NCBI RefSeq assembly: GCF_023856365.1
Contig: NW_026042400.1
Span: forward strand, 363,501-427,500
Source of the DNA: Brienomyrus brachyistius
Taxonomy: Eukaryota > Chordata > Actinopteri > Osteoglossiformes > Mormyridae
Direction: 5' to 3'
Length of the DNA stretch: 64,000 bases
Within the stretch, counting starts at the first letter, position 1. The number at the start of each line of letters is the position of its first letter. The position numbers and the translations under genes are program-made. Under the pieces are notes generated by a model, which worked only from the letters and a program-made list of their open reading frames with translations, did no database searches and was not told where the DNA came from. Positions 8,670 to 22,566 of the stretch are shown in pieces.

Positions 8670-9466
8670 ATTAGCATATTAGCATATTAGCATATTAGCA
8701 TATTAGCATAGCATATTAGCATATTAGCATATTAGCATAGCATATTAGCATATTAGCATATTAGCATATTAGCATAGCGTGTTAGTGTATTAGCATATTA
8801 GCATATTAGCATATTAGGATATTAGCATATTAGGATATTAGCATATTAGCATATTAGCATAGCATATTAGCATATTAGCATATTAGCATATTAGCATATT
8901 AGCATATTAGCTTAGCATATTAGCATATTAGCATATTAGCATATTAGCATATTAGCATAGCATATTAGCATATTAGCATATTAGCATATTAGCATATTAG
9001 CATATTAGCATATTAGTATATTAGCATAGCGTGTTAGCGTATTAGCATATTAGCATATTTGCATAGCATATTAGCATATTAGCATATTAGCATATTAGCA
9101 TATTAGCATATTAGCATAGCGTGTTAGCGTATTAGCATATTAGCATATTAGCATAGCATATTAGCATATTAGCATATTAGCATATTAGCATATTAGCATA
9201 TTAGCATATTAGCATAGCATATTAGCATATTAGCATATTAGCATATTAGCATATTACCATACTAGCATATTAGCGTGTTAGCATATTAGTATGCTAGCAT
9301 ATTAGCGTGTTAGCATATTAGCATATTAGCATATTAGCATATTCGCATATTAGCATATTAGCATATTAGCATATTAGCATATTAGCATATTAGCGTGTTA
9401 GCATATTAGCGTGTTAGCATGTTAAATGCAATAGCATGCTATTAGCGTGTTAGCGTGTTAGCATGT
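8670..9466 (+). repeat. TTAGCATA minisatellite (unit 1)
   Basis: Roughly 100 copies of the 8-mer TATTAGCA with interspersed shorter steps (TAGCATAGCAT) and GTGTTAGC variants towards the right end. Length differs between units (797, 797, 765, 749 and 756 bp), the usual behaviour of slippage-prone DNA. Confidence 0.95.
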
Positions 9467-10122
9467 AAATCGCTTTAGCATGCTCAGATCAGGCTGAATC
9501 TTTTGATCTAGGTGTACAGAACCTCCCAGATTCAGAATCTACTATGAAAAAACTAAAAATGTAAAACAATGCAAAAAACTATCTTGGTTAGTTATGGTCA
9601 TAGTTTGGGCAGGGTAGGTGTTAAGCTAGTCTTAGTTAGCGTTAGCATTTGTCCCATAGAAGTGAATGAGCGGGCCCCATAAAGATAGGTTTACACTACA
9701 TGTGTGAGTTTTGAATGAACTGTGTGTCTGGTGTTTGAGCCTGAATTGTGATACGTTGGTGCCCCTTCCTGGGTTGTTCCCTGCCTCGTGTCTGTAGCTT
9801 CTGTGATCCACCTCACCACCTGTTCCAAAAGGCAAATTGATCCCCACAACCCTGAACAGGAGAAGCGGTTTCAGAAAATGGATGAATGTTCCCAGAGGTG
9901 TGAGGCAATAGTGCGAACCACTGCACCACTGAATAGTATATGTAGAAGAAAACTACAGCAGATAATCTGATGTGTGTGTTTTTGAATATCCCTGCCGACT
10001 CCTGGAGGTTTGAGCTTCCCCTTTGAGTCTGGTGACTCCCAAGGTTTTTTCCTACTAGTGAGTTTTTTCTTACCATTGTCGCCTATGGCTTACTCACTTG
10101 GGGCTTTGGGTGGGGATGTTGT
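9467..10122. repeat. Unit flank with fish-type interspersed repeat fragments
   Basis: No gene is supported. At about 9733-9945 GGTGCCCCTTCCTGGGTTGT, GAAGCGGTTTCAGAAAATGG and GGATGAATG resemble the tail of a widespread fish retroposon. GTGAGGCAATAGTGCGAACC follows, then the ACTCCCAAGG...TTACTCACTTGGGG element that also opens the window. Family names are not assigned. The same block recurs before copies 3-6. Confidence 0.5.
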
Positions 10123-10956
10123 AATTTCATGCAAATTAATTCTTTGGTAACAAGAAACACTTGTTTCATTCATTTTCCCTCCGAACATATCCTGCGTCAC
10201 TTCCCTCGTGCTCCTGCATTCAAAATGAAAGATTGTCATGCACTGCAGTGCAATCCTCCAACTTGCAAGCAAAACGAGCTCTTAACGAAAATAATTGAAT
10301 AAATTAGTTTATAGCATGTTTACACCATAAACACATCAGTGATTGAGTGCAACCCTTGTGGACCAGACGCCTGGCTTTGGCTAATTTTCTGCCATTAAGC
10401 TAGCAAACGTGGGTTGGTTATGACGTAAAATAACTTGTGCCTTTAAATTGTTAAAAAAAAAGTCATGTATATAAAGTGAGGTTTGAAACTGACACCATGC
10501 TATGGAAGCCCGTTTCCGCCACAAAAAGAAAAAAAATAAGTCATAATAACGAGAAACTTTCTCATTATTACAATTTAGTATCTCATAATAACGAGAAACT
10601 TTCTCATTTGTACGACTTAGTATCTCATAATAACGAGAAACTATCTCATTTGTACGACTTAGTATCTCATAATAACGAGAAACTTTCTCATTATTACGAC
10701 TTAGTATCTCGTTATTATGAGATACTTTCTCATTATTATGACTTAGTTTCTCGTTATTATGAGATACTAAGTCGTAATAATGAGAACGTTTCTCGTTATT
10801 TTGAGAAACGTTTTTTTTTTTGCAACGAGAATTTTTTTTTTCTAACGATATTTTTTTTTTTTTTACAACGAGAATTTTTTTTTTTCATGACTTCGATCTA
10901 AATGACCTGAGGCTTTTTCCGTTTCCGGAGGAAGCTCCAAATCTTCGACTACGTTT

Positions 10957-12668
10957 ATGGCGGGCATGGTATTTTGCGCATCATTATCTAAGGTAAGTGC
11001 AGTTGTGTTATTCGTAATTTCATGGTGGCAAGTTTATGGTTCTCAGTTTAGATTTTCGGGTAGGCTGCTTAACGTGATATAGCTAATAGGGAGAGAGTTT
11101 CCCAAAGTCGTTGTGACCAAAGAGCAACCTAAAGTGTCTGCGAGAACACATACTACAGTTGTTTTTAATGCTATGGCGTTTTTTGGAAAATTCACTGCAA
11201 TTTATTATTGTGCATTCTTAATAAACTAGATCTAGCATAAGTGCCAGTCCACGTGATCAGATTTTAGAATTATAAATAAAATAATTTAAACTTACAAATT
11301 GTGCTGAATACAGTTCTTCGTGATTTAAGACCACAAGTGAATACAGCATAGAGTTAACTGCAAATGTTATTTACTGCGGTTAGACAAAGCTAGTTAGATT
11401 AGTGTATTAGGTTTGCATGTCTGGCTACTTGTATGTCAAGCAAAGTGTGATCTATTTACCAAGCGTAATGTTTCATATTTGGTGGGAGGTCGAATATGTA
11501 AAAACTTCTTAAAATTTCATTTTCACGCATTGTTTTTTATTGGTTAAATTAGGGGATTTTAACAAGAGGTTCTTCGAATGTATGCTTTTGAAATTTAATC
11601 TGTTATTTGATCTGTTCTAAACACCTCTGTGCTATGTTATCGGTGTGATTTTACTGCACCACCAGGCAATGATCCTAAGAAATTGTAACATGCATATGTC
11701 CACAGAAATGGGTGACTTGATACAGTTTTTAAGACAAAGAAATGTTCCAGAAGAAACAATTGAAAAATTGGAACAGGAAAAGGTAAGATTTAACTAAACC
11801 TAAATTACAGTAATATTTAGCGTCAAAATGAGTGGTAGTCGTAGGCATACACACACACTGTACTTGGTTTCTAAATCTGTGACAGTACTTAAATACTTTG
11901 TTGCATTAAAATTGGCTTTCATTTATGTATGTTTAAACAGACTTGCAATATCAATAATGGGAAAGAACAAAATGTATGTAATACTGTGCATATTTAAATA
12001 GATGATTGTATTGCACTATTTGTTTTCTTTAGATTGATGTCAGTGTCATTCTACTGATGACAGATGAGCAACTGAAGACATACTTGCCATCTTATGGAGA
12101 TCGTCTGGCCGTGCTTGGATTTTGTAGGCGGCAGGAAGATTGTCCCCAAACTCGCAAATCAAAGCTTTTTGATCGCCTAAAATCCAAATTATCCAAAAAA
12201 CAAAGAACTGAGGAATATGGAAAAGGCTCAACTCAAAAATTGGTCACAAAAAATGCGGAGAAAAGTGTAAGGAAGATAGAATTGGGGTGGATGCATTATG
12301 ATGATGAAGAAAAGGTTTTAAAACAGGTGAGAACAAGAAAAGGTGGGGGCACACGGAAAATTGATGTCTCAAAGGATTCTAGCAAAGCAGATTTGATAAA
12401 AGAAGCGACATGTCTCTTTTTTCCAAATGGAAAGAATGTGAAAGGGAACACCACAGAATTTGAGTTTGACTTGAAAGACTATCAGGAAATGTCAGTGGAT
12501 GAAAGTGCAACAGTGGGGAAATTGTACGAAGACACTAAATTGCCACTTCTTAGGTTCTACTTGGCAACAAAAACAAAAAATAGTACACAAAATCAGGGGA
12601 ATGCAAATGTAGAATTTTCTGAAGAAAATTTAAGTTTTCAGGATTTTGAGAGTTCCACCCCATTATAG
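10957..12668 (+). CDS. SAM-like/GGGTR part of HECT gene, copy 2
   Basis: Exons by homology with copy 1 are 10957-10992, 11666-11782 and 12033-12668, with the same splice signals. The predicted protein is identical to copy 1, and the frame ends at the same TAG. Confidence 0.72.
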
Positions 12669-13900
12669 AACAGTCATCTCATACATCCCAAAATGCAGAT
12701 GTACCAGATGTTATCTACATTGGGAATGAGAGAGACACTTCCAGCACCCAAAGCATATCTTTTCTTCACTCCACAGAGGTAGTGAGCACTGAACCATTTA
12801 CTTTGGATCTTTTGGAAGACAGTAACGTAGTTACATTCGTCACAGATAATCATAGAGGCATTACTGAGCAAAGCATGGATGACACACTGCCTATGTCTCC
12901 TGAAAGTCAGAAAACACCAAGAATTCTAGTTGTTCACCGTGGAAATGTACTTCTTGAACTTATTTCACATTTTTCTGATGAAAGTATTCTAAGCAAAAAT
13001 GTGAAAATCCAGCTTGTACTGCCAGATGGAAATTTTGAGATGGGGCATGATGATGGAGGAGTAGTAAGGGACTGTCTTTCTGAATTCTGGCATGACTTTT
13101 ACGACCAGTGCACCATGGGTAGTTCTTTGAAAGTGCCTTTTCTTCGTCACGATTTTGGCCAAGCACAGTGGGAAAGTGTTGGCCGTATAATAGCTTTTGG
13201 ATGGCGGAAGGAAAAGTATCTTCCTGTCAGACTAGCTCCAGTGATTTTGGAACAAGCAGCCTCTGGGTATATCAAGAGTGATTTAATTGAAAATTTCCTC
13301 AAGTTTGTTCCAGAAGGAGACCGAGCAGTTTTCGAATCTTGGCGATCAGACTTTGACAGTGTTGACAAGGATGAATTACTTGAGATTTTGGATAATTACC
13401 TGTGTAGGAAAAGGCCAACAGCCAACAATTTTGGAGATATCCTTCAAGAGCTAGCACACAAAAAGCTGCTCCAAGAACCTGCATATGTCATTGATCAGTG
13501 GGCAACCACACTTTCAACTGCTGGGCTAGAAATTGAGCAGATTTTAACAACTTACGAGTATCTGCTTCCGACAAGCAGAAAAGTTGTGAAGTCCCTTTCC
13601 TTCCCAGAGGCACTGAACACCCAGGAGAAGGACATTCAGAGGTATGTAACTACATATGTGAGGGAGTCTGACCCGCAACGACTGTCGCTGTTTCTCAGAT
13701 TTTGCACAGGATCTGATTTATTTCTTGGTAAAATCATTAGCATTATCTTTACGCAAATAAAAAGCTTTCAGCGGAGACCTATAGCGCATACTTGTGGCTG
13801 TGTGTTGGAATTGTCACTCCACTATGACAGTTATCTAGATTTCAGATCAGAGATCAACAAAGTTCTGGAATCAAATGTATGGGTAATGGACATTGTTTAA
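12650..13900 (+). CDS. HECT-type domain protein, copy 2
   Basis: Identical in translation to copy 1, including the HTCGC cysteine motif and the VWVMDIV end. It is offset by one frame from the upstream exon at the same place. Confidence 0.75.
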   Translation, partial: EFHPIIEQSSHTSQNADVPDVIYIGNERDTSSTQSISFLHSTEVVSTEPFTLDLLEDSNVVTFVTDNHRGITEQSMDDTLPMSPESQKTPRILVVHRGNVLLELISHFSDESILSKNVKIQLVLPDGNFEMGHDDGGVVRDCLSEFWHDFYDQCTMGSSLKVPFLRHDFGQAQWESVGRIIAFGWRKEKYLPVRLAPVILEQAASGYIKSDLIENFLKFVPEGDRAVFESWRSDFDSVDKDELLEILDNYLCRKRPTANNFGDILQELAHKKLLQEPAYVIDQWATTLSTAGLEIEQILTTYEYLLPTSRKVVKSLSFPEALNTQEKDIQRYVTTYVRESDPQRLSLFLRFCTGSDLFLGKIISIIFTQIKSFQRRPIAHTCGCVLELSLHYDSYLDFRSEINKVLESNVWVMDIV

Positions 13901-14617
13901 AAAGTTTGTGGTACTGAAAGTCCACTGTGACTTACGCAAATGTGTACCATGCATGTCTTAAAATGCACAATGTAGTGTTTGTTAACTTTGTTCCATGTAA
14001 AGTTTGATTATATCAGTTACACCATGGACACACAATTGTGCACATTTTGTATTGAAACATTTTACCTACACTGAGTGACTTTGTAGCCCTGAACCTTTAT
14101 CTTTTGTTTGAATTAGACTTATTTGTTTAAAGTGTCAACACCCAACAAAAAGGAGGAAAAGTTGAAAAATCCAAAAGAAAAGGGTAAATGCTAGTGTTAA
14201 TTTAGATTAATGCAAGTGTTCAGATGTTTTAGACATTTTATGCTTAGGTGTCTTTTGAATTCAAGAAGTTTAATTTGAATGTTCAGATGTTTTAGACATT
14301 TTATTCTGAGATTTTTTTATATATATAATTATCGTTATAAGAAACTTATATGTTTTGGTGCTGTGCACTTTATTTTCACTCTATACAGTTTATTTCTGTT
14401 AATGTATTGGATATTGCACAGGAATACATTAAAACAAAGTAATTTAAGACAAAAAATGGACTAATAAACAGTGTTTGGACTAATAAATAATACAATGTGA
14501 ATTTAAATTTAGAATGAGTCTGTTTTGTACTTTTACAAATTCTCATTGAAATCAGTATGAATATAAATGCATATATTCCATGTGATAATTTCAATTGACA
14601 TTTTTAGCATCAGTACA

Positions 14618-16408
14618 TCACTCAACATTTAGTTCACTAATAATTAGCTCTCTAAGACTAATGTACATGTCCACCATTTCATAGACATCATCTGACACAG
14701 ACAGATTATACTCTGACATTAGTTCAACACAAACATGAAATACATCTTCATCACAAGGATAATCTTTAAACAAACAGTCTTCAAGACACAAGTCAGCCAG
14801 CTCAGGGTTCACATTCTGCAACAAATCTGTAGCTCCATATAAATGAGGTACTGTATACATCAGTAAGGGACGTCCGTTAGGGGACCTCGAGTTGTGAACT
14901 GGTCTTATTCTGTGATTGTTCCATGCAGACGCAATTTCATCCAGTTCCTCCTGAAGACAGAAGAAATAATAGGCTATTTACACCTCAAGGTGGTGCAATC
15001 TGGTTACGTATAAAAACAAGTACTGTAATGGTAATGCATACGTGAACTGTAATGTATAAATGTACAGGTTAAGAACAGTCATGAAAAACATGGAAAAGTC
15101 ATGGAATTGGAAAATAAAATTTGCTCTGGCGTTTATTTCGTGGTGTTGCAATACACCGCTGAAATATCGGTCTTGAACGAACCGCCTCAGCTCTATTAAG
15201 TGAACGATGGGAGAAAGCTGCCGACAGTGAGACGTTTTTAATGTTAGTTGCTCCATACGCCGACTGTGACTTGTATAAATGACGTTCGCGCGTGATATCA
15301 TAATCAGGGTATGAAATAACTTATTGCACATGGTCATAAGAATATATTTCAGAATGATTAAAAAGTTATAGCAAAGTGGCCCAAGAGAAGACTGCAGTTA
15401 AGATCGGCTGTTATGTAAAATGCTACGATAATGCATTTGAAAATACAGCACAACCTGACATTATTATGACAGCAAATGTACACGTATTGTTTTGCTTTGC
15501 ATGCACTACAAACTGGAATATGTGCAATAATTTTATAGCCATAATTTACATTGCCATTGTGTGTGATTGGTGTTCTATGTTATGCCTACCTGAATCATGT
15601 TTTGGAAACAAAACTGGATCAGCGATTTGTCCAGAAACGTGTCCATAAAATGTCCATCTTCTTTGAGACTGTCAAAGATGTTCATCCAAAATTGTGCGCA
15701 CTGGCTTCGGAGAGTGAGCCACCATCTTTCAATTCGTTGGTTAGTAGTACTTGGGCCTAAAGAGACACACTGTGCCGCAAAATTTTCATTGGACTGAAAA
15801 AATCTTTGCATATCTGCGATATAACTGTTCTCCGTTCCATGGTCCAGCCTGACTCTTGTAGGGCATCCTTCGTATTCAGAAACAGCTGTTATATAATATC
15901 CCGCAATAACGCGTGGATCATTGTTTGTTTTGTAAGATTCGAGCCAAATTATTTTCCGGGAAAACCCGTCGATACATCCACTTATGGCAATGCCGTACGG
16001 TTTTAACTTATCATATCCATCGATGTGCCATACGTAATTGGGACCACGGCTATTGTACACTCTCCGACGCAGTCGATTATTTGCCCTTAGATCCACTCCC
16101 TGACCGTCTAGTAATCGCAATATCATGCGAACTGTCTCTCTGTCAGTAATAATCCCATGTAACCAACATTTCTGATGCATCCATCTATAGCCGTGCGACT
16201 GACCCGATGTTTGTAGCTGTTGTTGAATGAATGCTGCCACATCAGCCTCGTCAGTTTTGTTCTTTCTTCTCCAAAGCTGACGTCTGTACAGAATTCGCTC
16301 GAGGGTTCGATTGCTAATTTGAACTCCATGTAACTCTTTCAGCAACGTTAGTATTTCTTTATTTGTGAAGCCCCGTTTAAAGTACTGCTGAATATGCTTA
16401 GCAAACAT
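14618..16408 (-). CDS. DDE integrase, copy 2
   Basis: Exon A 16408-15590 and exon B 14950-14618 with the copy 1 splice signals. The D, D, E triad is intact. Exon B has Ser (MYISLRE) where copy 1 has Arg, as in every other copy. Confidence 0.82.
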
Positions 16409-17172
16409 AACTCCGCTAACTCTAGCCACAGTCACCTCAACTTGTTGTACACATTCATAAGGTTCTCCTGAGAAACTGTCATAATAATGAGAAAGTATCT
16501 CATAATAACGAGAAACTAAGTCGTAAAAATGAGAAAGTTTCTCGTTATTATGAGATACTTTCTCATTAGTACGACTTAGTATCTCATAATAACGAGAAAC
16601 TTTCTCATTTTTACGACTTAGTTTCTCGTTATTATGAGATACTTTCTCATTAGTACGACTTAGTTTCTCGTTATTATGAGATACTAAGTCGTAAAAATGA
16701 GAAAGTTTCTCGTTATTATGAGATACTTTCTCATTAGTACGACTTAGTATCTCATAATAACGAGAAACTTTCTCATTTTTACGACTTAGTTTCTCGTTAT
16801 TATGAGATACTTTCTCATTAGTACGACTTAGTTTCTCGTTATTATGAGATACTAAGTCGTAATAATGAGAAAGTTTCTCGTTATTATGAGATACTAAGTC
16901 GTAATAATGAGAAAGTTTCTCGTTATTATGAGATACTTTCTCATTAGTACGACTTAGTATCTCATAATAACGAGAAACTAAGTCGTAAAAATGAGAAAGT
17001 TTCTCGTTATTATGGGATACTAAGTCGTACTAATGAGAAAGTATCTCATAATAACGAGAAACTAAGTCGTAATAATGAGAAAGTTTCTCGTTATTATGAC
17101 TTATTTTTTTTCTTTTTGTGCCGGAAACGGGCTTCCATACCATGCCGCTTTAGTGAGGGTCAGATTAAGTAA

Positions 17173-18293
17173 TATTCTTTCCGTCACGAAATTAAGCCAT
17201 GGTTTCATGAAACTGTCAGAATTTCATGATATGAAGAAGTCTTCATTCCAAGGACAAATGAGATGTTTCCTTGATGGAAAGTCTATCTCGTGAAATTTTC
17301 ATCGAAGAAATTTTGCCATGGTTTCATAAAACTACGTAATGATTTCATTGAAACATTGATCTTCAACATGAGATCCTTACTCGATGGAAAGTCATTCACT
17401 TGTGATATTAATTCATTCCGTCATGAAATTAAGTCGTTGTATCATGATACTACCTCTGAATTTCATGATGTGTAGAAGTCTTCATTACAAGGAAACATGA
17501 GATGTTTACTAGATTGTAAGTCATTCTCTTCTAATATTGTAATTCCGTCATGAAATTAAGCCATGGTTTCATGAAACGAAGTAGAGATTTCAAGATTGAA
17601 GAAGTCTCAAATCAAAGGAAACGAGATGTTTCCTTGATGGAAAATCTTTCTCTTTTGAAATTATGCTATTCCTTGATTAAATTTTGCCATGGTTTCTTGA
17701 AACAGTGAATCCATGAAGATGTCCTTATGATGGAAAGTCATTCTCGTGAAATTAAACCATTACTCGATGAAATTTAGCCATGGATTCAAAAAACTACCTC
17801 AGAATATCATAATATGAAGCAGTCTTCATTGAACGGAAATATGAGTTTTACTCGATGGTAAGCCATTTGTGATAATTAATTCCGTCATGAAATTAAGCCA
17901 TGGTTTCATGAAACTGAGTCAAAATGTCATGATATAAAAAAGTCTCAAATGTTTCCTTGATGGAAAGTCATTGTCGTGATATTAAGTTATTCCTTGATTC
18001 CTTGAATTTAGCCATAATTTCATGAAACTGTCAAGATTTCTTCATATGAGTATGACTTCATTGCAAGGAAACACGAGATGATTACTCGATGGTAAGTCAT
18101 TCTCTTGTTATATTAATTCATTCCGTCATGAATTTAAGCCATGATTTCATTAAACTGTCAGAATCTCATGATATGCAAAAGTCTTGGTGGAAAAGTCCTT
18201 ATGATGGAAAATCATTAGCGTGGAATTTAAACCATTACTTGATGAAATTTAGCCATGGTTTTATGAATCTAAATCAGCTCCCCTGTAGGATAG
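17173..18293 (+). repeat. Degenerate ~115-bp satellite (unit 2)
   Basis: Same repeats in the same order as 7275-8395, showing that it was amplified as part of the whole unit rather than as an independent satellite. Confidence 0.85.
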
Positions 18294-18567
18294 AAACCAC
18301 AGTTTAGTATGATTAAATAGCATATTTCCTACTTTTCAACAGCCTGTTTTTAACATTTAGGCCACAAATTAGCATTAGAAACTGAGGCTAGCCTTAGGGT
18401 TAGAAAAATTGTGGAATATTCAGACATTAACATGTATTTTTATGACTGGTCATCTCAACTGTAGGATTGGAAACCATAGTTTAGCATGTTTTTGTCTACA
18501 ATAATTTTTTATTTTATTTTCATTTTTTAAAGACATTGAAATATAAGGCACATTGAAGCCTTTTACA

Positions 18568-19364
18568 ATTAGCATATTAGCATATTAGCATATTAGCATA
18601 TTAGCATAGCATATTAGCATATTAGCATATTAGCATAGCATATTAGCATATTAGCATATTAGCATATTAGCATAGCGTGTTAGTGTATTAGCATATTAGC
18701 ATATTAGCATATTAGGATATTAGCATATTAGGATATTAGCATATTAGCATATTAGCATAGCATATTAGCATATTAGCATATTAGCATATTAGCATATTAG
18801 CATATTAGCTTAGCATATTAGCATATTAGCATATTAGCATATTAGCATATTAGCATAGCATATTAGCATATTAGCATATTAGCATATTAGCATATTAGCA
18901 TATTAGCATATTAGTATATTAGCATAGCGTGTTAGCGTATTAGCATATTAGCATATTTGCATAGCATATTAGCATATTAGCATATTAGCATATTAGCATA
19001 TTAGCATATTAGCATAGCGTGTTAGCGTATTAGCATATTAGCATATTAGCATAGCATATTAGCATATTAGCATATTAGCATATTAGCATATTAGCATATT
19101 AGCATATTAGCATAGCATATTAGCATATTAGCATATTAGCATATTAGCATATTACCATACTAGCATATTAGCGTGTTAGCATATTAGTATGCTAGCATAT
19201 TAGCGTGTTAGCATATTAGCATATTAGCATATTAGCATATTCGCATATTAGCATATTAGCATATTAGCATATTAGCATATTAGCATATTAGCGTGTTAGC
19301 ATATTAGCGTGTTAGCATGTTAAATGCAATAGCATGCTATTAGCGTGTTAGCGTGTTAGCATGT
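18568..19364 (+). repeat. TTAGCATA minisatellite (unit 2)
   Basis: Same length and interruption pattern as unit 1 (including the GGATATTAGCATATTAGGATA pair), so units 1 and 2 have not yet drifted apart here. Confidence 0.95.
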
Positions 19365-20854
19365 AAATCGCTTTAGCATGCTCAGATCAGGCTGAATCTT
19401 TTGATCTAGGTGTACAGAACCTCCCAGATTCAGAATCTACTATGAAAAAACTAAAAATGTAAAACAATGCAAAAAACTATCTTGGTTAGTTATGGTCATA
19501 GTTTGGGCAGGGTAGGTGTTAAGCTAGTCTTAGTTAGCGTTAGCATTTGTCCCATAGAAGTGAATGAGCGGGCCCCATAAAGATAGGTTTACACTACATG
19601 TGTGAGTTTTGAATGAACTGTGTGTCTGGTGTTTGAGCCTGAATTGTGATACGTTGGTGCCCCTTCCTGGGTTGTTCCCTGCCTCGTGTCTGTAGCTTCT
19701 GTGATCCACCTCACCACCTGTTCCAAAAGGCAAATTGATCCCCACAACCCTGAACAGGAGAAGCGGTTTCAGAAAATGGATGAATGTTCCCAGAGGTGTG
19801 AGGCAATAGTGCGAACCACTGCACCACTGAATAGTATATGTAGAAGAAAACTACAGCAGATAATCTGATGTGTGTGTTTTTGAATATCCCTGCCGACTCC
19901 TGGAGGTTTGAGCTTCCCCTTTGAGTCTGGTGACTCCCAAGGTTTTTTCCTACTAGTGAGTTTTTTCTTACCATTGTCGCCTATGGCTTACTCACTTGGG
20001 GCTTTGGGTGGGGATGTTGTAATTTCATGCAAATTAATTCTTTGGTAACAAGAAACACTTGTTTCATTCATTTTCCCTCCGAACATATCCTGCGTCACTT
20101 CCCTCGTGCTCCTGCATTCAAAATGAAAGATTGTCATGCACTGCAGTGCAATCCTCCAACTTGCAAGCAAAACGAGCTCTTAACGAAAATAATTGAATAA
20201 ATTAGTTTATAGCATGTTTACACCATAAACACATCAGTGATTGAGTGCAACCCTTGTGGACCAGACGCCTGGCTTTGGCTAATTTTCTGCCATTAAGCTA
20301 GCAAACGTGGGTTGGTTATGACGTAAAATAACTTGTGCCTTTAAATTGTTAAAAAAAAAGTCATGTATATAAAGTGAGGTTTGAAACTGACACCATGCTA
20401 TGGAAGCCCGTTTCCGCCACAAAAAGAAAAAAAATAAGTCATAATAACGAGAAACTTTCTCATTATTACAATTTAGTATCTCATAATAACGAGAAACTTT
20501 CTCATTTGTACGACTTAGTATCTCATAATAACGAGAAACTATCTCATTTGTACGACTTAGTATCTCATAATAACGAGAAACTTTCTCATTATTACGACTT
20601 AGTATCTCGTTATTATGAGATACTTTCTCATTATTATGACTTAGTTTCTCGTTATTATGAGATACTAAGTCGTAATAATGAGAACGTTTCTCGTTATTTT
20701 GAGAAACGTTTTTTTTTTTGCAACGAGAATTTTTTTTTTCTAACGATATTTTTTTTTTTTTTACAACGAGAATTTTTTTTTTTCATGACTTCGATCTAAA
20801 TGACCTGAGGCTTTTTCCGTTTCCGGAGGAAGCTCCAAATCTTCGACTACGTTT

Positions 20855-22566
20855 ATGGCGGGCATGGTATTTTGCGCATCATTATCTAAGGTAAGTGCAG
20901 TTGTGTTATTCGTAATTTCATGGTGGCAAGTTTATGGTTCTCAGTTTAGATTTTCGGGTAGGCTGCTTAACGTGATATAGCTAATAGGGAGAGAGTTTCC
21001 CAAAGTCGTTGTGACCAAAGAGCAACCTAAAGTGTCTGCGAGAACACATACTACAGTTGTTTTTAATGCTATGGCGTTTTTTGGAAAATTCACTGCAATT
21101 TATTATTGTGCATTCTTAATAAACTAGATCTAGCATAAGTGCCAGTCCACGTGATCAGATTTTAGAATTATAAATAAAATAATTTAAACTTACAAATTGT
21201 GCTGAATACAGTTCTTCGTGATTTAAGACCACAAGTGAATACAGCATAGAGTTAACTGCAAATGTTATTTACTGCGGTTAGACAAAGCTAGTTAGATTAG
21301 TGTATTAGGTTTGCATGTCTGGCTACTTGTATGTCAAGCAAAGTGTGATCTATTTACCAAGCGTAATGTTTCATATTTGGTGGGAGGTCGAATATGTAAA
21401 AACTTCTTAAAATTTCATTTTCACGCATTGTTTTTTATTGGTTAAATTAGGGGATTTTAACAAGAGGTTCTTCGAATGTATGCTTTTGAAATTTAATCTG
21501 TTATTTGATCTGTTCTAAACACCTCTGTGCTATGTTATCGGTGTGATTTTACTGCACCACCAGGCAATGATCCTAAGAAATTGTAACATGCATATGTCCA
21601 CAGAAATGGGTGACTTGATACAGTTTTTAAGACAAAGAAATGTTCCAGAAGAAACAATTGAAAAATTGGAACAGGAAAAGGTAAGATTTAACTAAACCTA
21701 AATTACAGTAATATTTAGCGTCAAAATGAGTGGTAGTCGTAGGCATACACACACACTGTACTTGGTTTCTAAATCTGTGACAGTACTTAAATACTTTGTT
21801 GCATTAAAATTGGCTTTCATTTATGTATGTTTAAACAGACTTGCAATATCAATAATGGGAAAGAACAAAATGTATGTAATACTGTGCATATTTAAATAGA
21901 TGATTGTATTGCACTATTTGTTTTCTTTAGATTGATGTCAGTGTCATTCTACTGATGACAGATGAGCAACTGAAGACATACTTGCCATCTTATGGAGATC
22001 GTCTGGCCGTGCTTGGATTTTGTAGGCGGCAGGAAGATTGTCCCCAAACTCGCAAATCAAAGCTTTTTGATCGCCTAAAATCCAAATTATCCAAAAAACA
22101 AAGAACTGAGGAATATGGAAAAGGCTCAACTCAAAAATTGGTCACAAAAAATGCGGAGAAAAGTGTAAGGAAGATAGAATTGGGGTGGATGCATTATGAT
22201 GATGAAGAAAAGGTTTTAAAACAGGTGAGAACAAGAAAAGGTGGGGGCACACGGAAAATTGATGTCTCAAAGGATTCTAGCAAAGCAGATTTGATAAAAG
22301 AAGCGACATGTCTCTTTTTTCCAAATGGAAAGAATGTGAAAGGGAACACCACAGAATTTGAGTTTGACTTGAAAGACTATCAGGAAATGTCAGTGGATGA
22401 AAGTGCAACAGTGGGGAAATTGTACGAAGACACTAAATTGCCACTTCTTAGGTTCTACTTGGCAACAAAAACAAAAAATAGTACACAAAATCAGGGGAAT
22501 GCAAATGTAGAATTTTCTGAAGAAAATTTAAGTTTTCAGGATTTTGAGAGTTCCACCCCATTATAG
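20855..22566 (+). CDS. SAM-like/GGGTR part of HECT gene, copy 3
   Basis: Exons 20855-20890, 21564-21680 and 21931-22566. Translation is identical to copy 1. Confidence 0.72.

Larger units (their letters stand above)
10501..17139 (+). mobile_element. IS3EU-like DNA transposon, copy 2
   Basis: CCATGC flanks both ends (10495-10500 and 17140-17145). Length 6639 bp, same as copy 1. It shares with copy 1 the single right-TIR mismatch (GTGCCGG). Left array 10539-10888, right array 16469-17103. Compared with copy 1, one left-array block reads AACTATCTCAT instead of AACTTTCTCAT, a change shared by all later copies. Confidence 0.9.
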
